Assembly (NCBI GenBank): GCA_902806575.1
Contig: CADCXD010000008.1
Coordinates: forward strand, 620,001-684,000
DNA length: 64,000 nt
Reading direction: 5' to 3'
Source: Jackrogersella multiformis
Taxonomy: Eukaryota; Ascomycota; Sordariomycetes; Xylariales; Hypoxylaceae
The notes under the pieces are model-generated. The model was not told the DNA's origin, ran no database searches, and saw only the letters and a list, made by a program, of their open reading frames with translations. The position numbers and the translations under genes are program-made. Below, in pieces: positions 47,961 to 60,010 of the stretch (positions are counted from its first letter, which is position 1; the number at the start of each line of letters is the position of its first letter).

Positions 47961-50085
47961 CTAGCTAGGTACGTAGCTAGATTGTGTAAAGTGTGGCGGT
48001 GGACGAGTTCGAATCGTGTAGGTTGACGAGCCTCGAGATTTAGTCGCGCGACATTACTTACCTACCTAGGTACATGTAAATTTATATAAATCTTAACACT
48101 TAATATCGTACCCTTCCGTCTTTACTCGAACATCTTATTTCTATTTCCTTAATACCCTTTCTCTCCCATCTTCCACCTCTTTTTTTTTTCATCAGGGCCG
48201 ATAGACACTTGATATTATCGGACCTAGCCTGGGTTGATTCGACCAGACTTTGACGAACGTTTTATATGGATCTAAATACATCGAAAGAAACATTACCAGC
48301 TTTCCTCTTATTCTATTTTTCGCGTCGACTTTAATGCCATACTCGACGACAGGTCCATATTTGGTTTTTACATAACACTGCCAACAATATTTCTTTCTAC
48401 CCATCCCACTATCAAGGGAGTCCTACCGACCGTTTATCATTTTGAATCGCCAGTCAAGTCATACGCAGTAAGTAAAGCATACGTTCACATATGTTATTTC
48501 CTTCTTCTTCCTCTGCCTTAAATAACACTGTTTGTCGTTTTCTATCAATACATATAACAATCCTAACATTCCTTCATCGTACCATTAACTAACAAACAAT
48601 CATAAACCAAGTCGTATGAATCTTCCCTACCATTACGGTCTACTATAACATTTCACATCTCTTCACGGAAACATCTTCGGTAGGTACAGCTTAATCCTTT
48701 ACCTTTCCATCCCCATATTATCGCTAGCTTCGTAAGAATGGCCTAACACTTGATCCTAATACCCCTTACCCTGTATACTATCGTGTATATATCAGCCCAT
48801 CTTTACAACCCCTAAGTTCATTAATACCAACTGACAACATCAACAGTCTACATCTACACCGAATAGACTATATCAAATCACCCGACCGGCTAGCCGGCCG
48901 TGAAGAACCTATCTTCACAGGTAACCGCCATCATGTCTCGCAACTCCCTCTGCATTACTCCGCCCGCAATATAAAGGGCAAATCAGCTAAAACTCCTAAC
49001 AACGATAACGGGATTCGATATCAGTGAAATCTCAACGCCACGCGGCGCTAAGCTAGAATCTATCACGCGGGCCATCTTGTGAAGGGGGTTTACAATCGCC
49101 GACGACACGACAGGCGATGTCGTGAACGGAGTCGGAAGGCTCTGCCGTCATGCCGTCGAAACACGCCTAGAGTTTCCCGCAATCGACGGCATATGGTACG
49201 TCATGCACAAGAGGGGACCTTGGAGGGTCATTCGAAACATGACTCCAAATACCATAAGGACCGCGATAGAATTTTACGCGGCGGGCTTCACGAAAGGGCA
49301 GGAAGCTATGGACAACCCTAATGTCAGTGAGACCTGTGACGGTGGCGGCCTTGATTCCGATCCTTTAGCAGATGCTATCCGTGACATCAGGGAGTGGCTA
49401 CAGCTGACCCAAGACAGCCAGCCCTGTACTGGCACGAAACGTGCTAGAAATGACAATGAGAAGGAGGACGAAAACCCGCCTCAGAAGCGACAGCGAGCAT
49501 CGCAGAATACGAAGAAACCCGGCGATCAACCAGAGGTTATTTCACTGCTAGAAGAAGATGCTCCCACACCAGCGGAGCAAGACATGGCAGTATCCGCGTC
49601 CGAGATAAAACAGGTCGCCGCGGGTGTGGACAAACTGCACATCGACGATGACGAATGTCCTCAGATCCTCGCCATTCGGACGAAGAAAGCTCCTCGGAAG
49701 AGGAGGCGCAGGAGGTACTAGATAGCTAGGTCTTAACCCAGATCCTGATTGGGGTTTTGATCGCAAACCTAGTAATAGGAGGACCTAGTGCCGTGAAGAC
49801 ATCGCTCGATTAAGGACACCAAGGACCAGCCATGCCTCCCGTGATATCTATGAGTAGAATCCCAAGATGCTGTGTTTCGTGCCCAATTTGTGTAGATATA
49901 TGAGTCACCCGACTGCTTATATATATCTGTTATGTAGTCCCATTCCAGAGCACGACACGGCCTTTAAGGTACGCAAAATCACTAGACATCGACCAAGTAA
50001 CCTGATGCCGATAAGTGTTATTACAAACAACAAGCCAGAGAAAAGGGGTATTCTTACCAAGGCACCTAAGTATACATAAACAGCA
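47961..50085 (+). repeat. tandem duplication, unit 2
   Basis: Second unit of ~2.1 kb in direct orientation, abutting unit 1: GTGTGGCGGTGGACGAGTTC at 47991, leader match at ~48743, orphan gene at 48933, 3' match at ~49940, ending near AAGGCACCTAAGTATAC (50070-50085). The joint carries CTAGCTAGGTACGTAGCTAG (47961-47980), a palindromic form of the dispersed motif. Confidence 0.85.
48933..49721 (+). pseudogene. orphan nuclear-type protein, copy B, two stops
   Basis: Aligned with copy A the frame starts at ATG 48933 and runs 263 codons in one phase to 49721, interrupted by TAA (48972-48974) and TGA (49080-49082, where copy A has Trp TGG). Shared blocks: PRGAKLESITRAIL, GRLCRHAVE, MHKRGPWRVIRNM, RTAIEFYAAGFTKGQ, IRDIREWLQL and LHIDDDECP. 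The tail is strongly basic (RKRRRRRY). From an internal Met at 49122 a 199-residue open frame remains, so a truncated product keeping the GPWRV block and nuclear signals is possible. Same unknown family as copy A; the lesions differ, so the copies decayed independently. Confidence 0.65.
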
Positions 50086-50904
50086 CAATGAACGCCTACA
50101 CGACATCACGGAGGAGCACGCCTACGGCCTCAATAATAATCTACCTATTTAAAAGCAATGCTTGCTGCTGCTGCAGCTGCAGATGATGGATCAACTAATC
50201 AATTAATAAAAGAAAAACAAACAGCAAAACTCTTTCCATTCCATTTCTATGAACACCCACCCTAAAGACAGCGAAGCATCCCGTCCCGTCCCGTCCCTAG
50301 CTTAGACGGACCTGTCGGTCGCCCCTCTGAGAGCCCTTTATTGTATGTATGTATTATTATACATGTCTAAACGCGACGCGCGCGCGTTCGCTACCGGACT
50401 CGGAGAATGAAAGAAAAAAGCAAACGGGTTAGATAATAAGAACTCGTCAAATTCATGCAGTTTATGCAATGGTGGTATCATGTCTTTCTGTACAAACACA
50501 ATAATATGCTCTCGGCGGCGACAAAGGGAAAGGGGGAAAGGAACGCGTCCCGTGCTCTCGAAACGTTCCGTCAACACAATAGGCCTCGTCGATTTGGGGG
50601 TTTGAAACAGCGAAAACCGCAAGAATTGATCGGATGCCATCTCCCCATGCCTAGGCCGTCCACTACCTACGGGTTACACTGGCCGCTTAGTGACGGCAGG
50701 CCGGTCGATATCTCCAGCCCTGGGCACATGTTTCGATATAGGCCCAATTTGATATCTCGTTAGATTTCGCGCCTTCGTTCCGATATTACTGTTTTCGGCC
50801 CTATGGGATACTCGAGAATTTAACAAAGACATTAAGCAATCCCACGACCAACCCTAACGCCTTAACGCCGACAGAATCCTAACAACTGCCGACATCACCG
50901 ATCT
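50086..50904. other. intergenic, PIP5K 3' region
   Basis: No gene. A CTGCTGCTGCAGCTGCAG palindrome at 50164-50181 and CGCGCGCG near 50374-50384. Confidence 0.6.
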
Positions 50905-53884
50905 TTACTTGGGAATCGGCGGCAAGGTCTTCTCGAGACTCTCACGACTGATCCTGCGTCTTAGGAAGTTGAACCCACCGCCACTACTTATTTTCTGCCT
51001 CTCTTCGTAGTTATTGTCGGCTTCCAGGTAGCTGGTCTTCGGCGGGGTTGGTGGGCCCCTACCTCCGATACCGTGGGGACCTAGATTGGTGAATCCATTC
51101 TGCCTCTCCGTCGGTGACGGCGTGTAGGGTCGAGATCCACTAGCGTTATCACCTTGACTTCGCTCGCCCACCGAGCCTGCTTCCGCTGTTTCCTCAACAA
51201 CAGGTAGAATGGCGTGCGAGTTGGCTCTCGAGCCCGGAGATACGGTTGTCATCATCTTGCGTTCCGGGACTTGTTCTTCCTTAGCAACGTCTTTCTCCTT
51301 CTTAGTAGCGTTCCTGAGGGCCATCTCAACGGTAGGGTTCGGTTCCGGAGAGTTTGGGCTTCTCATTCCTGGTGGCGCAGGAGGCAGATACGATGGTGCG
51401 GGCGGCGCACTACTAGATCCTGGTGCCAGGAGGGTATCCTGTTCATTACGCTCCATTTCGTCGGCTAAAAGCATCGCGGCGGCCTCGCGATCAAGGGCAT
51501 CCCTGGCAGCTTCTTCCGCTGACATTGTGATCCCGGACATAAACTTGATAAACCGGTCGCCATATTCCTCAGGCGGCAGGGCGGATATCTGGGTGCGATC
51601 GCTAGATAGGCCTTTCCAAAAATGCTCTATCTTCTTGATAACTCCATACTACAGTCAAGGTTGGTTAGAGATTTGACATTCTGTCTAACGTCAGCCGCAA
51701 AATTCAACTTACATGCGTCAAACAGTCAATGACACCGAGATAATAGACCTCCTCGCCCAGAGAATTGTTCTCGTGAGTCGCTCGTAGGCCACCATCGTCG
51801 CTATAGAAAAGTCCGCCTCGGCTGTGACCTTCGGCTAATTCGTCTGGCATTTTACTGCTGGTTTGGCCTACAGGCACAGGTCGTTCGGATTTGATCATCT
51901 GTCTCAACTCTCTCGCTTTGCGCGCATTTTCTAGCTTTGACGGCGTCCGCATGAGGATGGAGCTGGGATCGAATCCTTCATCCGACGGACTATCCCCCCC
52001 TGGATTGAATACTTGTAGAGTTTTGCTACGAAGGTTCTCCTCATTTCCTTTCTGCAAGTCGTGAATGCCGATCAGAAGGGAATAATCCATTATCTTCAGC
52101 TTTTGCATTAGTCGAACGTCGCGCTCAAGCTGCTGCAAAAACATCCGCTTCTTCTGCAATCCTAATTCGAGGTGCCTTTTCCGTCGGAGCCAGTTCAGAT
52201 CCTTCAAAGTCGCACGTGGATTCTTCTCGAGGTCTTCTTCTCGATAGTCTCGTCCCACGGTCGAACCTTTCAAGTCAAACGTGGTATGGATATCCCGATG
52301 GGGAGGGAAAAGGTTATTCATGACGACGAAGTGTATCTTTTTCCCATATGGCATCTTGACTCGGTGCAAGCCGTAGAATTGGGAGAGGAGTGTGTTTGGG
52401 TTGTCTGTGACATGCTGGTAATAATCCTTCAAGATCTTCCGCAGAAACTTATGCTCTCCGTGGTGGATTGTCTTGATGATGTACTTATAGTCTCTGGAGA
52501 AATAGAAGAAGCTACCACTCTTCCCTGGAGAGCCAAGCTCAGACAGTATATATTTCCCTGTAAGCGACATCAGGTAATCGGCAGGATCTAACCTAAAGAG
52601 CGCACGAAGATGCCGAAAGACCCAGGGCGCATAATCCTTGAACTTGAAGTCGTATTTTGCCGAGGGGACTAACTCGTTGCCGGCGCTGCTGATGTTAGTA
52701 TTGTATGGACACGTGGGTTTTGTAGTAGGGACATACATGTCGAACGTCGATTTCTGCTTAGTTTCGAAGTCGGCATCGGTCAGGGGACGGTCGAGTTTCG
52801 CGTTCGTACGAGAGACCGATACCCGAATACCGGTGAGCATGTTGTAAGCCGTCGTCCAATTTGCGTGGTTCTCGTCCACCTTGGTTCCGACCAGCACCCT
52901 ATCGTCGTCTTCCTCTTCTCGCTTCTTCTTCTTTGCCCGCTTCTGTCGATATGCTTCAGCCCACCTCAACGCGTCGTCATCCTGAAGTATCTCGTCGCGA
53001 GGTAAATCGGAGTGCAGGGATCGTGTATTTCGCCGTCCTAAGTTAAGGGAGCCTCGGCGTTGTGATGGACCGCCTGCTGTGGGAGAAAATCTACCGCTAG
53101 TAAATGCTGTATCGTTGCTATCCCTCGAGCCTCGTCCAGGCTGGGCTCTAGGTACCTCGAGGGTGTGCCTATGTTTTAGTCCTGCCGTGGGCTGCTGGAG
53201 TGCTGATGTGGACGCAGAGGCACCAGTTGATGAATAATTCGCAGGTGAAGAAAACCTTTGAGATGGTGGAGATTTACGTTGATTGGAGTCGAAATCGGGT
53301 GGTGTGGGAGTCACTGAAGGGCTGGGCTGCAAGTAGCTACTAGGGGTGTCGTTGGTGTTCGATATGTTACCATTGTTCCACGAGTTCCGCGAGGGTTCGA
53401 CAGGAGGATGCTGGATAGAAACACGAGATTCTACAGAAAAGCGATTCAGTAGAGACTCGGAGGTGCTTTTACGCTGTGTTTCGGCTGTCTGGTGTTGGCC
53501 ATTGACGGATCGTTGATGCTCCGACGAGTCGGCCCTAGACAAAGGTGCTTTCAGATTTGAGAGATATTTCGAGTTCGAACCTGTATTAGTTGCACCATTC
53601 GAGTCTTTGCTCGACCTGCCATTGGGCAGAGTAGTCATGCTCGGCACTGATGACCCATCCGGATTCAATTGCATCCGCGGGCCGGAGCTGTAAGAGGAGC
53701 GGGAAGATGAATTGTCGTCGAAGGTCTCATTCGTGTCAATCGTGGTAGACAATGGTCTCGAGAGTAGGGTATCCTTTGGGCTCGTCAGCTTGTGGAAGCT
53801 TGATTCGTGATGGTTTCCGAGATGAACTACGCCGGCGTTTTGGGCATATATGGGAGAGTTCTCGTCATTCACGAATCTAGGCAT
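50905..53884 (-). CDS. MSS4: phosphatidylinositol-4-phosphate 5-kinase (Mss4-like)
   Basis: Exon 1 is 53884-51713, exon 2 51648-50905 (971 aa), joined by a 64-nt intron placed in the activation loop, DCLTH|YGVIKKIEHFWK. I chose the first ATG (MPRFVNDENSPIYAQ); the frame upstream has no Met. Residues 1-~300 are Ser/Pro-rich and disordered. The PIPK catalytic domain follows: KYILSELGSPGKSGSFFYFS (Gly-rich loop), YIIKTIHHGEHKFLRKIL, FDLKGSTVGRDYREED, and KIMDYSLLIGIHDL with the catalytic Asp. The KK and WK of the activation loop fit PtdIns4P specificity. The tail is Pro-rich (PPAPPG, PPTPPK). Known role: makes PI(4,5)P2 at the plasma membrane, controlling actin, endocytosis and wall integrity. 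Confidence 0.95.
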
Positions 53885-56800
53885 ATTTTGGTCCTCCACA
53901 GGTTGCCGGGTCTATAGGTCGACGGGGCTAGGCTTCGTTTCGATTGGGAATCTGAAATAAGGCACCTGAAACCCTCGCCCGTGATGTGGTTTGTCAAGAC
54001 GGCGACGGCGACGCCCGTGGCGGTCGGGCGAGGGATGTGCGGCGCGCAGCTGGTAAAAGGGAAAAAAAGGAAAACAGATAATAATTGATTGTCCTCTTCG
54101 ATGAATGGCGTCGTTACTGTAATTGTTATTTTCTGGTATCGGGTATTGTTAGTATTGTTGTTGTTACTTAGACCTAAAGAGACCTAAAGATGAGACCTGA
54201 AGGTTCTAAGGTAGGGATAGGGGCGAGATTTGTGTTGTCGTAAATCGTAAACTGTAAACTGCAAACTGTAAACTAAAGAAAGTTGGCAGCTGAGTGGGTA
54301 CTGGGGGCTGGTATCCATCTGATTGGTCGCTTCAAACGTGGATACAGTTGTGTGGGACGTCCACTCCTAAGAGTTAATGTAGTGTAATTGCGGCAGGCTC
54401 AGCCACGCCTCGCTCGCACACCTGGGCACTCGTATAACGGGATGAACAGGTGGAACTAATGAAATTTAGCGAGGTGAAATGCAAATATGATAATACCTAC
54501 CTATGTACATCTTACATAATACACGATACAAGGATGCGCATATGTACCTAAATACTTAAGTAGGTATATACCTAGGTATATTTACTACTTGCCTTACGTA
54601 CATACATAAATACCCAGGTATGTATGTAAGTCCTGAGGTACCTAGGTAGTTTACAATTAACCTTAATCATAGACGCGTCTTACTGCCGGGGTTATCAGGG
54701 GTTAACAAGTCCGGATGGAAGACGCGATTGTCATTAAGATCCATTCCATAGATTGGATCTTTCCTTCCCGCATGGCTGCCGTACTTCCGAGCTGGCGGGC
54801 CCGAGTTTCCCGAACTTTTACTTTCCTATTGATCGAGATTGTGTATAATTGGGTTTATGCATAACTACCTACCTAGGGTACCTAACGTAGAAAACGGAAA
54901 GTTATCCGTTCGGTTGTTATAAGTGAACCCCTTCGGCTAGTAGGCCTGGAATCTTTTCATCTTTAAGGGTCCTAGCATGATACAACTTTTCGAAAACGCA
55001 TATGATGAGAATCTGAGTGTGGGAATACAAGCTGTCTTTATGTATGACTTCGAGCAACACTTTCCTCAGCCATTAGAAATAATATGAATCTAGGATATTA
55101 AAGGTATTCAGACTGGCATGCTGAAAAAGGTACCTCCCTGGATCTATAAAATTTACGGCCCGGTCCGGTAGCACTTATACGCAGTCGGCGATTGCCAACC
55201 TCCAACTAGCAGCATAGAAGTTACCAAATAGCTTAAGAATAGTTTATGATATAATGGATTTTATAGGATGGTAATATATAGCTCTCTTATTATAACTAAC
55301 TTAGCCAAGGTGTTATAGAAACTGTAAGATATATTTACTCTGGGTTGTTTTAAAATTACATTTTTCATATTATGAATTCATTCATTAAAATCCATTGTAA
55401 AGCATGCAAATGTTACACTCTTAAAAAATAAACATCAAGTCATGCGATATTAATAGTAACAGGTAGCAGTATTAAGAGCAGTATCAAGTATGCTTATCAA
55501 AAGGACATCTGAGTATTAGGCTGAGTTTGACTCGGGCCCTCCGCCACCAATCACTCGGCCATTCTGCCCTTAATTAGTGGTTTGTATGGGTGGTTTGTGC
55601 ATCCTCCATGTGTGATTCCAATAAACCCACCGAGCCAGCTAACTTCATCTGTTCATGCCTAGAATACTTTGGCATATTGAATTATGCCATGCCCGTCTGA
55701 ATAGTAAACTGTAAATACTTTTCTGTAATACGAACTGTATTCTTTAGATGGTCGTTCAATTTCATATTGCTTATCCAGACATTTCTATATCAAATTTTCG
55801 GGGTTCAAAATAAGTTAGGTATCAGTTCTCCGTCAATCTTTAAGGCTGGCCATCCATACGGCAACGTCTCGAAGAGCATTCGAAAACTAACGAATACAAA
55901 ACTTGTATGTCAAGACGTGCAGGACGTGTGGACTTAAAGGATCAGTGAGCTGAGCACGCAAGAATCCAACGCCAATGCCATCATCCTAGTGTCCGTGCTG
56001 TCGGTGCTAGATATGCCGTCCTGGCCGTCTAAAGAGAGTCCTACCTAAATTTCTGCCCGAAGCCAAACTAACTAACCGCACCATCGGCATTAGGTATTAT
56101 GTAGATCATGCTGGTCGTCGCATACAGGATAAACTTTTAAGGATGAAGATCTCGTTACTATGTCCACTCTTTACAATAGTTAAGCCGCGTACCCGGAACC
56201 CACATGCAAATAAATTCCGAGTGAACTAAGTAGTTAAAATCGGCAGTAAAAAATGCAGACCGTGTAAGTCTTAGTAATGACAATATTTTTTACTGTATAT
56301 TTCCTATCCGGTAACGTATTTTTCAGGTAACTTTTACGTGTTTTAATTATTAATTAGATAATGTAAACAGTAAATCTACAGTGCAAGACAGATGATTACA
56401 CATGGTCTGTATTTTATTATGATCATTAAATACTGCTAATATATGTTTTACACTATTATCTAAGCATAAAATAAAGCTGAACGGGCTAAAGAACTATTAA
56501 ACGTACTACCTAAGTACGTAAAGATAACTTCTGGCCTATTTTTATGAGGTTAATAATGTAAAATAACTGTCATTCATCGTTAGGTATTAGTAATGCCGCC
56601 AAGTTCTTAATTAGCTTTTGTACTATGTAGTTTATATATAATAATAGGTACATTAAGACTCGGCGGCTATATTTGGGTTGAGGCTCAAGACTTCGGTATT
56701 CGTAAATAAACCTAAAGGATTTATCCTCAGTTCTAGATGTTAAACACCTATCTACCTTAAGCTCTACCTGGCTGCCTGGGTCGGCCGTAGTTTGCGGAAA

Positions 56801-57005
56801 CGTTGTACTCCAGTGCTGTGTATTCTCCCGCGATATGGGCGAATAAACCAGTAGGGTATCAACCGTCGTAATCATGGGCCTCGATGTTCTCATATACAGT
56901 CGTGAGTATGATGGAATGGAGATTTCTTATACCCATCCTTTTCCTATCCGAAACCCCTTCCAATGCCTTCTGTGTTATGTACAGTAGATATGGTACACAT
57001 AACTC
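53885..57005. other. 3.1-kb desert, AT-rich core
   Basis: The first ~400 bases are the PIP5K leader and promoter. TACCTAGGTA motifs cluster at 54495-54650 and 54868-54880. From ~55.2 to 56.7 kb the sequence becomes very AT-rich with TA-rich words, resembling RIP-mutated or degenerate repeat DNA. No gene supported, though short frames exist. Confidence 0.55.
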
Positions 57006-57455
57006 TCAAACCCCTTCGATCTTGATCTTGCTTGCGTCCTCCTTTGCCAGCCTTTCGAGAGTCTTCTTCTTCTGGTAGTCGGCGATTCGGTACTTCTTGA
57101 AATACGTTACCTGTATGGACATACAAAGTAAGAATAAGTTAGCCATGTCCTATCTATATCGGCGCATTGAAGATTTCAAAATCGTAATAAGGAAATGCAG
57201 ACAGAACAAACGTACCCAAGCGCTAGCACAGTTGTCTTCGAATGCCTTGTTTTCACTCGCACACTGCTTCTCAGAAATCTTCTTGCCATTGCCTTGCGTT
57301 GCGTCAATGACGTCGTGCTTGTCTAGGCATGTGTAGAAGTTATCGCGCGCATCCCAGCATTGTTTGCGCTCCGTCCTGTCGGGCGCTCTGGCTCCTGTGC
57401 GCACCTCGTTTTTGCGCTGCTCTTCTGGTGAATTGAAGAAACCGAGGAAACCCAT
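57006..57455 (-). CDS. COA6: cytochrome c oxidase assembly factor 6 (Coa6)
   Basis: Exons 57455-57216 and 57110-57006 give 114 aa. The twin-Cys motif is visible: CX9C in CWDARDNFYTC and CX10C in CASENKAFEDNC, followed across the intron by ASAW|VTYFKKYRIADYQKKK, the COX6B-family end. Known role: intermembrane-space protein that helps copper delivery to Cox2 during complex IV biogenesis; imported through Mia40 by its Cys pairs rather than a presequence, which fits the absence of one here. Length matches fungal Coa6. Splice donor GTACGT is slightly non-standard, acceptor ACAG normal. Confidence 0.92.
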
Positions 57456-58258
57456 GGTGTAGGTTTAGATACCCAACGAAATTTGTGTCGAATAATTTGC
57501 TCTTGTCGGTTGTGTTTGCAGAGTGATGTCCGTTAGTTGTGAAGATGAAGTAAAGAATCGCAAGTAGAACTTCCACGGTTAGCTTATCGAAGGTTCGCTT
57601 ATCGAAGCTATTATGGAAGCTACCTATCTATTAACGCCGATAGGTTAAAGTTTAAATGATTATCTAATTTTATCGGGGGTTTGAAAAGCTTGGGCGTACT
57701 TACCTCATTTGGATCTATTTGAGATGTATTAGAATTTATACCTCTTTCACTTAACCGAATTAGGTAAGAAGCCCCTGCGTCACCCTTTCTCATAATTGAT
57801 TTTTGATGCATACTACCTAGGTAGGTAATTGGCAGGCGTCGATGGAGTCGCATGACTAGCCTAACCTTCAACATATAGGTCTAGGTAGGTAGGTAGACGC
57901 TAGATTACCTCGACCTAGATTATCCAACTTAGATTATTCAACTTTTTGAAGCCTTTGACGGTCATATCTTCTTTTTCTCTCATTACATCCGTGGATGCCT
58001 GTCAAACATTTGGATCTCCTGATTTCATATCAAATCCACCATCTTATCTATCTACCCAAACCCAAATATATCATCTACACTACCTAGACATGGTGGTCAT
58101 ATAGCGAGCGCGACGTTGAAATAAACACCAAGAATTCGATTTCTCTTCTATCCGCTCCTTCACGACCTTTTCAAACACTACCAGACTAGATTCGTACCTT
58201 AATCAACTTCTGATCTCCTCGCTTTTTGCTTTCCGTTTCTTCATATCAGAGCTCGACG
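57456..58258. other. divergent promoter region, COA6 / SYS1
   Basis: 803 bases between divergent starts. GGTAGGTAGGTAG near 57881-57894 and CCTAGGTAGGTAA near 57817-57829. No gene seen. Confidence 0.6.
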
Positions 58259-58964
58259 ATGGCTAGACGGAGAAGACCACCGCGGTCTGGCGCCGTGAAC
58301 GAGCTCCCCCCTTTACGAATCCTTGGCCAGCTCGCAGCCTTACAGACCATATACTACGCCACCGCGCTGGTCCTGATGCTCTTCACATCTTTAGTTACTG
58401 GCACGCGATTCGGCTTGGATCTCGTCTTTGGGTGGGCAGATCTACGTGGCGACACAACGCAAGGGTGGTTGATGGGGTTTGTCTGGTTATGTTGCGCCGG
58501 TGTCGCGTTAGTCTTCCTCCTCCTTCCAGGGCCCATGGGATATAATGTTAACAATATGACAATGCAGCATCTTAGCAGTAGTAGCCTTAATAGGCCGGTC
58601 GAAGCTCGTACTCGATTTCGCACTCAGCCTCCATTTCATCCACCTCGTCGTTGTAACCTTCTATACCGGCTTTTTACCACGAAATGTTGCATGGTGGGCA
58701 ACGATGGCGGTCTCGAGCACTGTCACGATTATGGGAGGCACTTATGGTTGCCAGTGGAGGGAGCTACGACCTATCAGCTTCGGGAGTAATGCGAAGAGCA
58801 GTACTAATGCGGAGGGCAATGAGGCCGCAGCACAAAACGGAACTGCCGCGGGAGAACAAGGCGACGAAGAGATGGGCTTTTCTAGGGGCCGCGGAAGAGG
58901 TAGAGGACGAGACGGGGCCGGCGAATACGAAATGATGGGTATAAAGAGTACCGGGGATCGGTAA
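58259..58964 (+). CDS. SYS1: Golgi membrane protein Sys1
   Basis: Exons 58259-58506 and 58568-58964 (214 aa); the donor is GTTAGT and the acceptor TGCAG. Four hydrophobic segments: LAALQTIYYATALVLMLFTS, TTQGWLMGFVWLCCAGVAIL, ALIGRSKLVLDFALSLHFIH leading into LVVVTFYTGFLPRN, and WWATMAVSSTVTIMGGTYGC. The signature end GCQWRELRPISFG is typical of Sys1. The tail is unusual: RGRGRGRGRDG, Arg/Gly-rich and Glu-rich. Known role: receptor that recruits the Arl3/ARFRP1 GTPase to trans-Golgi membranes. Reading through the intron would give a frame-shifted C-terminus, so the spliced form is clearly the conserved one. Confidence 0.9.
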
Positions 58965-60010
58965 CATTCCTTATGGTGCTGATTCGATATATTTTGCCGG
59001 TTTTGTACGAATACCTACTGCATTGCGTGGCGTTGGTTTGCTGGAAATAATAAATGCAAGGTCGGAGGCTGAGGACCGCATACGTTCTGCATTACGACAT
59101 AGGGTCACCAACGATGGCATGGCACGATATGAGCATGGGAAAGCCTGAGGAAGGTATGCTTGATACCAAGCCAGCCCTGCCTATTAGTGCACAGATCCAT
59201 GGATATCGAACATTTGCGATTTGCGTGGCCAGGGAATTAATTCAAGCACTCTGGCTAAGCACTGAATTAGCCTAGGAGAGGTTCTTTGAACTTACGGATG
59301 TATATTCTAGTCAACGAGTCTGGATTTCTATAGAGCCTGTTTGTCTTTCAAACATGCTCTCGTCTGCTTGACTTTTATGCCTAGGTACCTAAGTCGCTTA
59401 GGGTTGGCTTAGCTATCCCATTCGATCTGACAGAAGTGGATAAAGTATATCATGAGTAGCTTCGGCATTACCTACCTAGGTAATTATCTGTATAATGACG
59501 TGTACATATAATATATGTCGTTCAATGTTTGCTGGCTTGGTACCTAGTAATAAGTACCTACTGGGTATGCAGAGCTGTTAAAAGCGGGTATATGAGAGAT
59601 TTGAGATATGGATGAAATGAGCCCCTGAATATCCCTATGCCCCTATATCCCTATATTCCTATATTTCTATAGTACTATATTTAGTATATTTGCCTATCCA
59701 GCGCTGCTATGCGTTGTGGATATTGCCTATTCAGAAATTAGTTAGTCTACCTGAGTAGGTAGGTACACTAGGGAGATGCCCACAATGACCTCAGTATTGT
59801 AGATATACGGAATTCACGCTTAGTGAATTGTACCTGGAAGCTGAACGTGCCCGATTACCCGGTATAGGCCGTTACCCCACCACCCCTCCATGGAATTCAT
59901 TCTTTTGCGCGCATCATAAAAGAAAAAAAAACATCGTGACTTATTCTCTGTTGCTTTGTTGCTCTTTTATTCGAATATACTCGTAAACCTATCTAGAAAA
60001 CTTGCCCGCC
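58965..60010. other. intergenic, ADE12 promoter
   Basis: 1.05 kb. An imperfect CCCTATAT repeat at 59628-59680 and TACCTAGGTA motifs at 59375-59395 and 59470-59482. A-rich tract (59919-59931) and T-rich leader precede ADE12. Confidence 0.6.

Noticed and set aside
47991..48060. GAGTTCGAATC resembling a tRNA T loop in both duplication units
   Set aside because: Stem has a mismatch and no A box or acceptor stem can be folded; conserved simply because the units are duplicated.
48192..48404. 70-residue minus-strand frame (MGRKKYCWQCYVKTKYG...)
   Set aside because: The counterpart in unit 1 of the duplication does not keep the frame and no start context or homology is evident.
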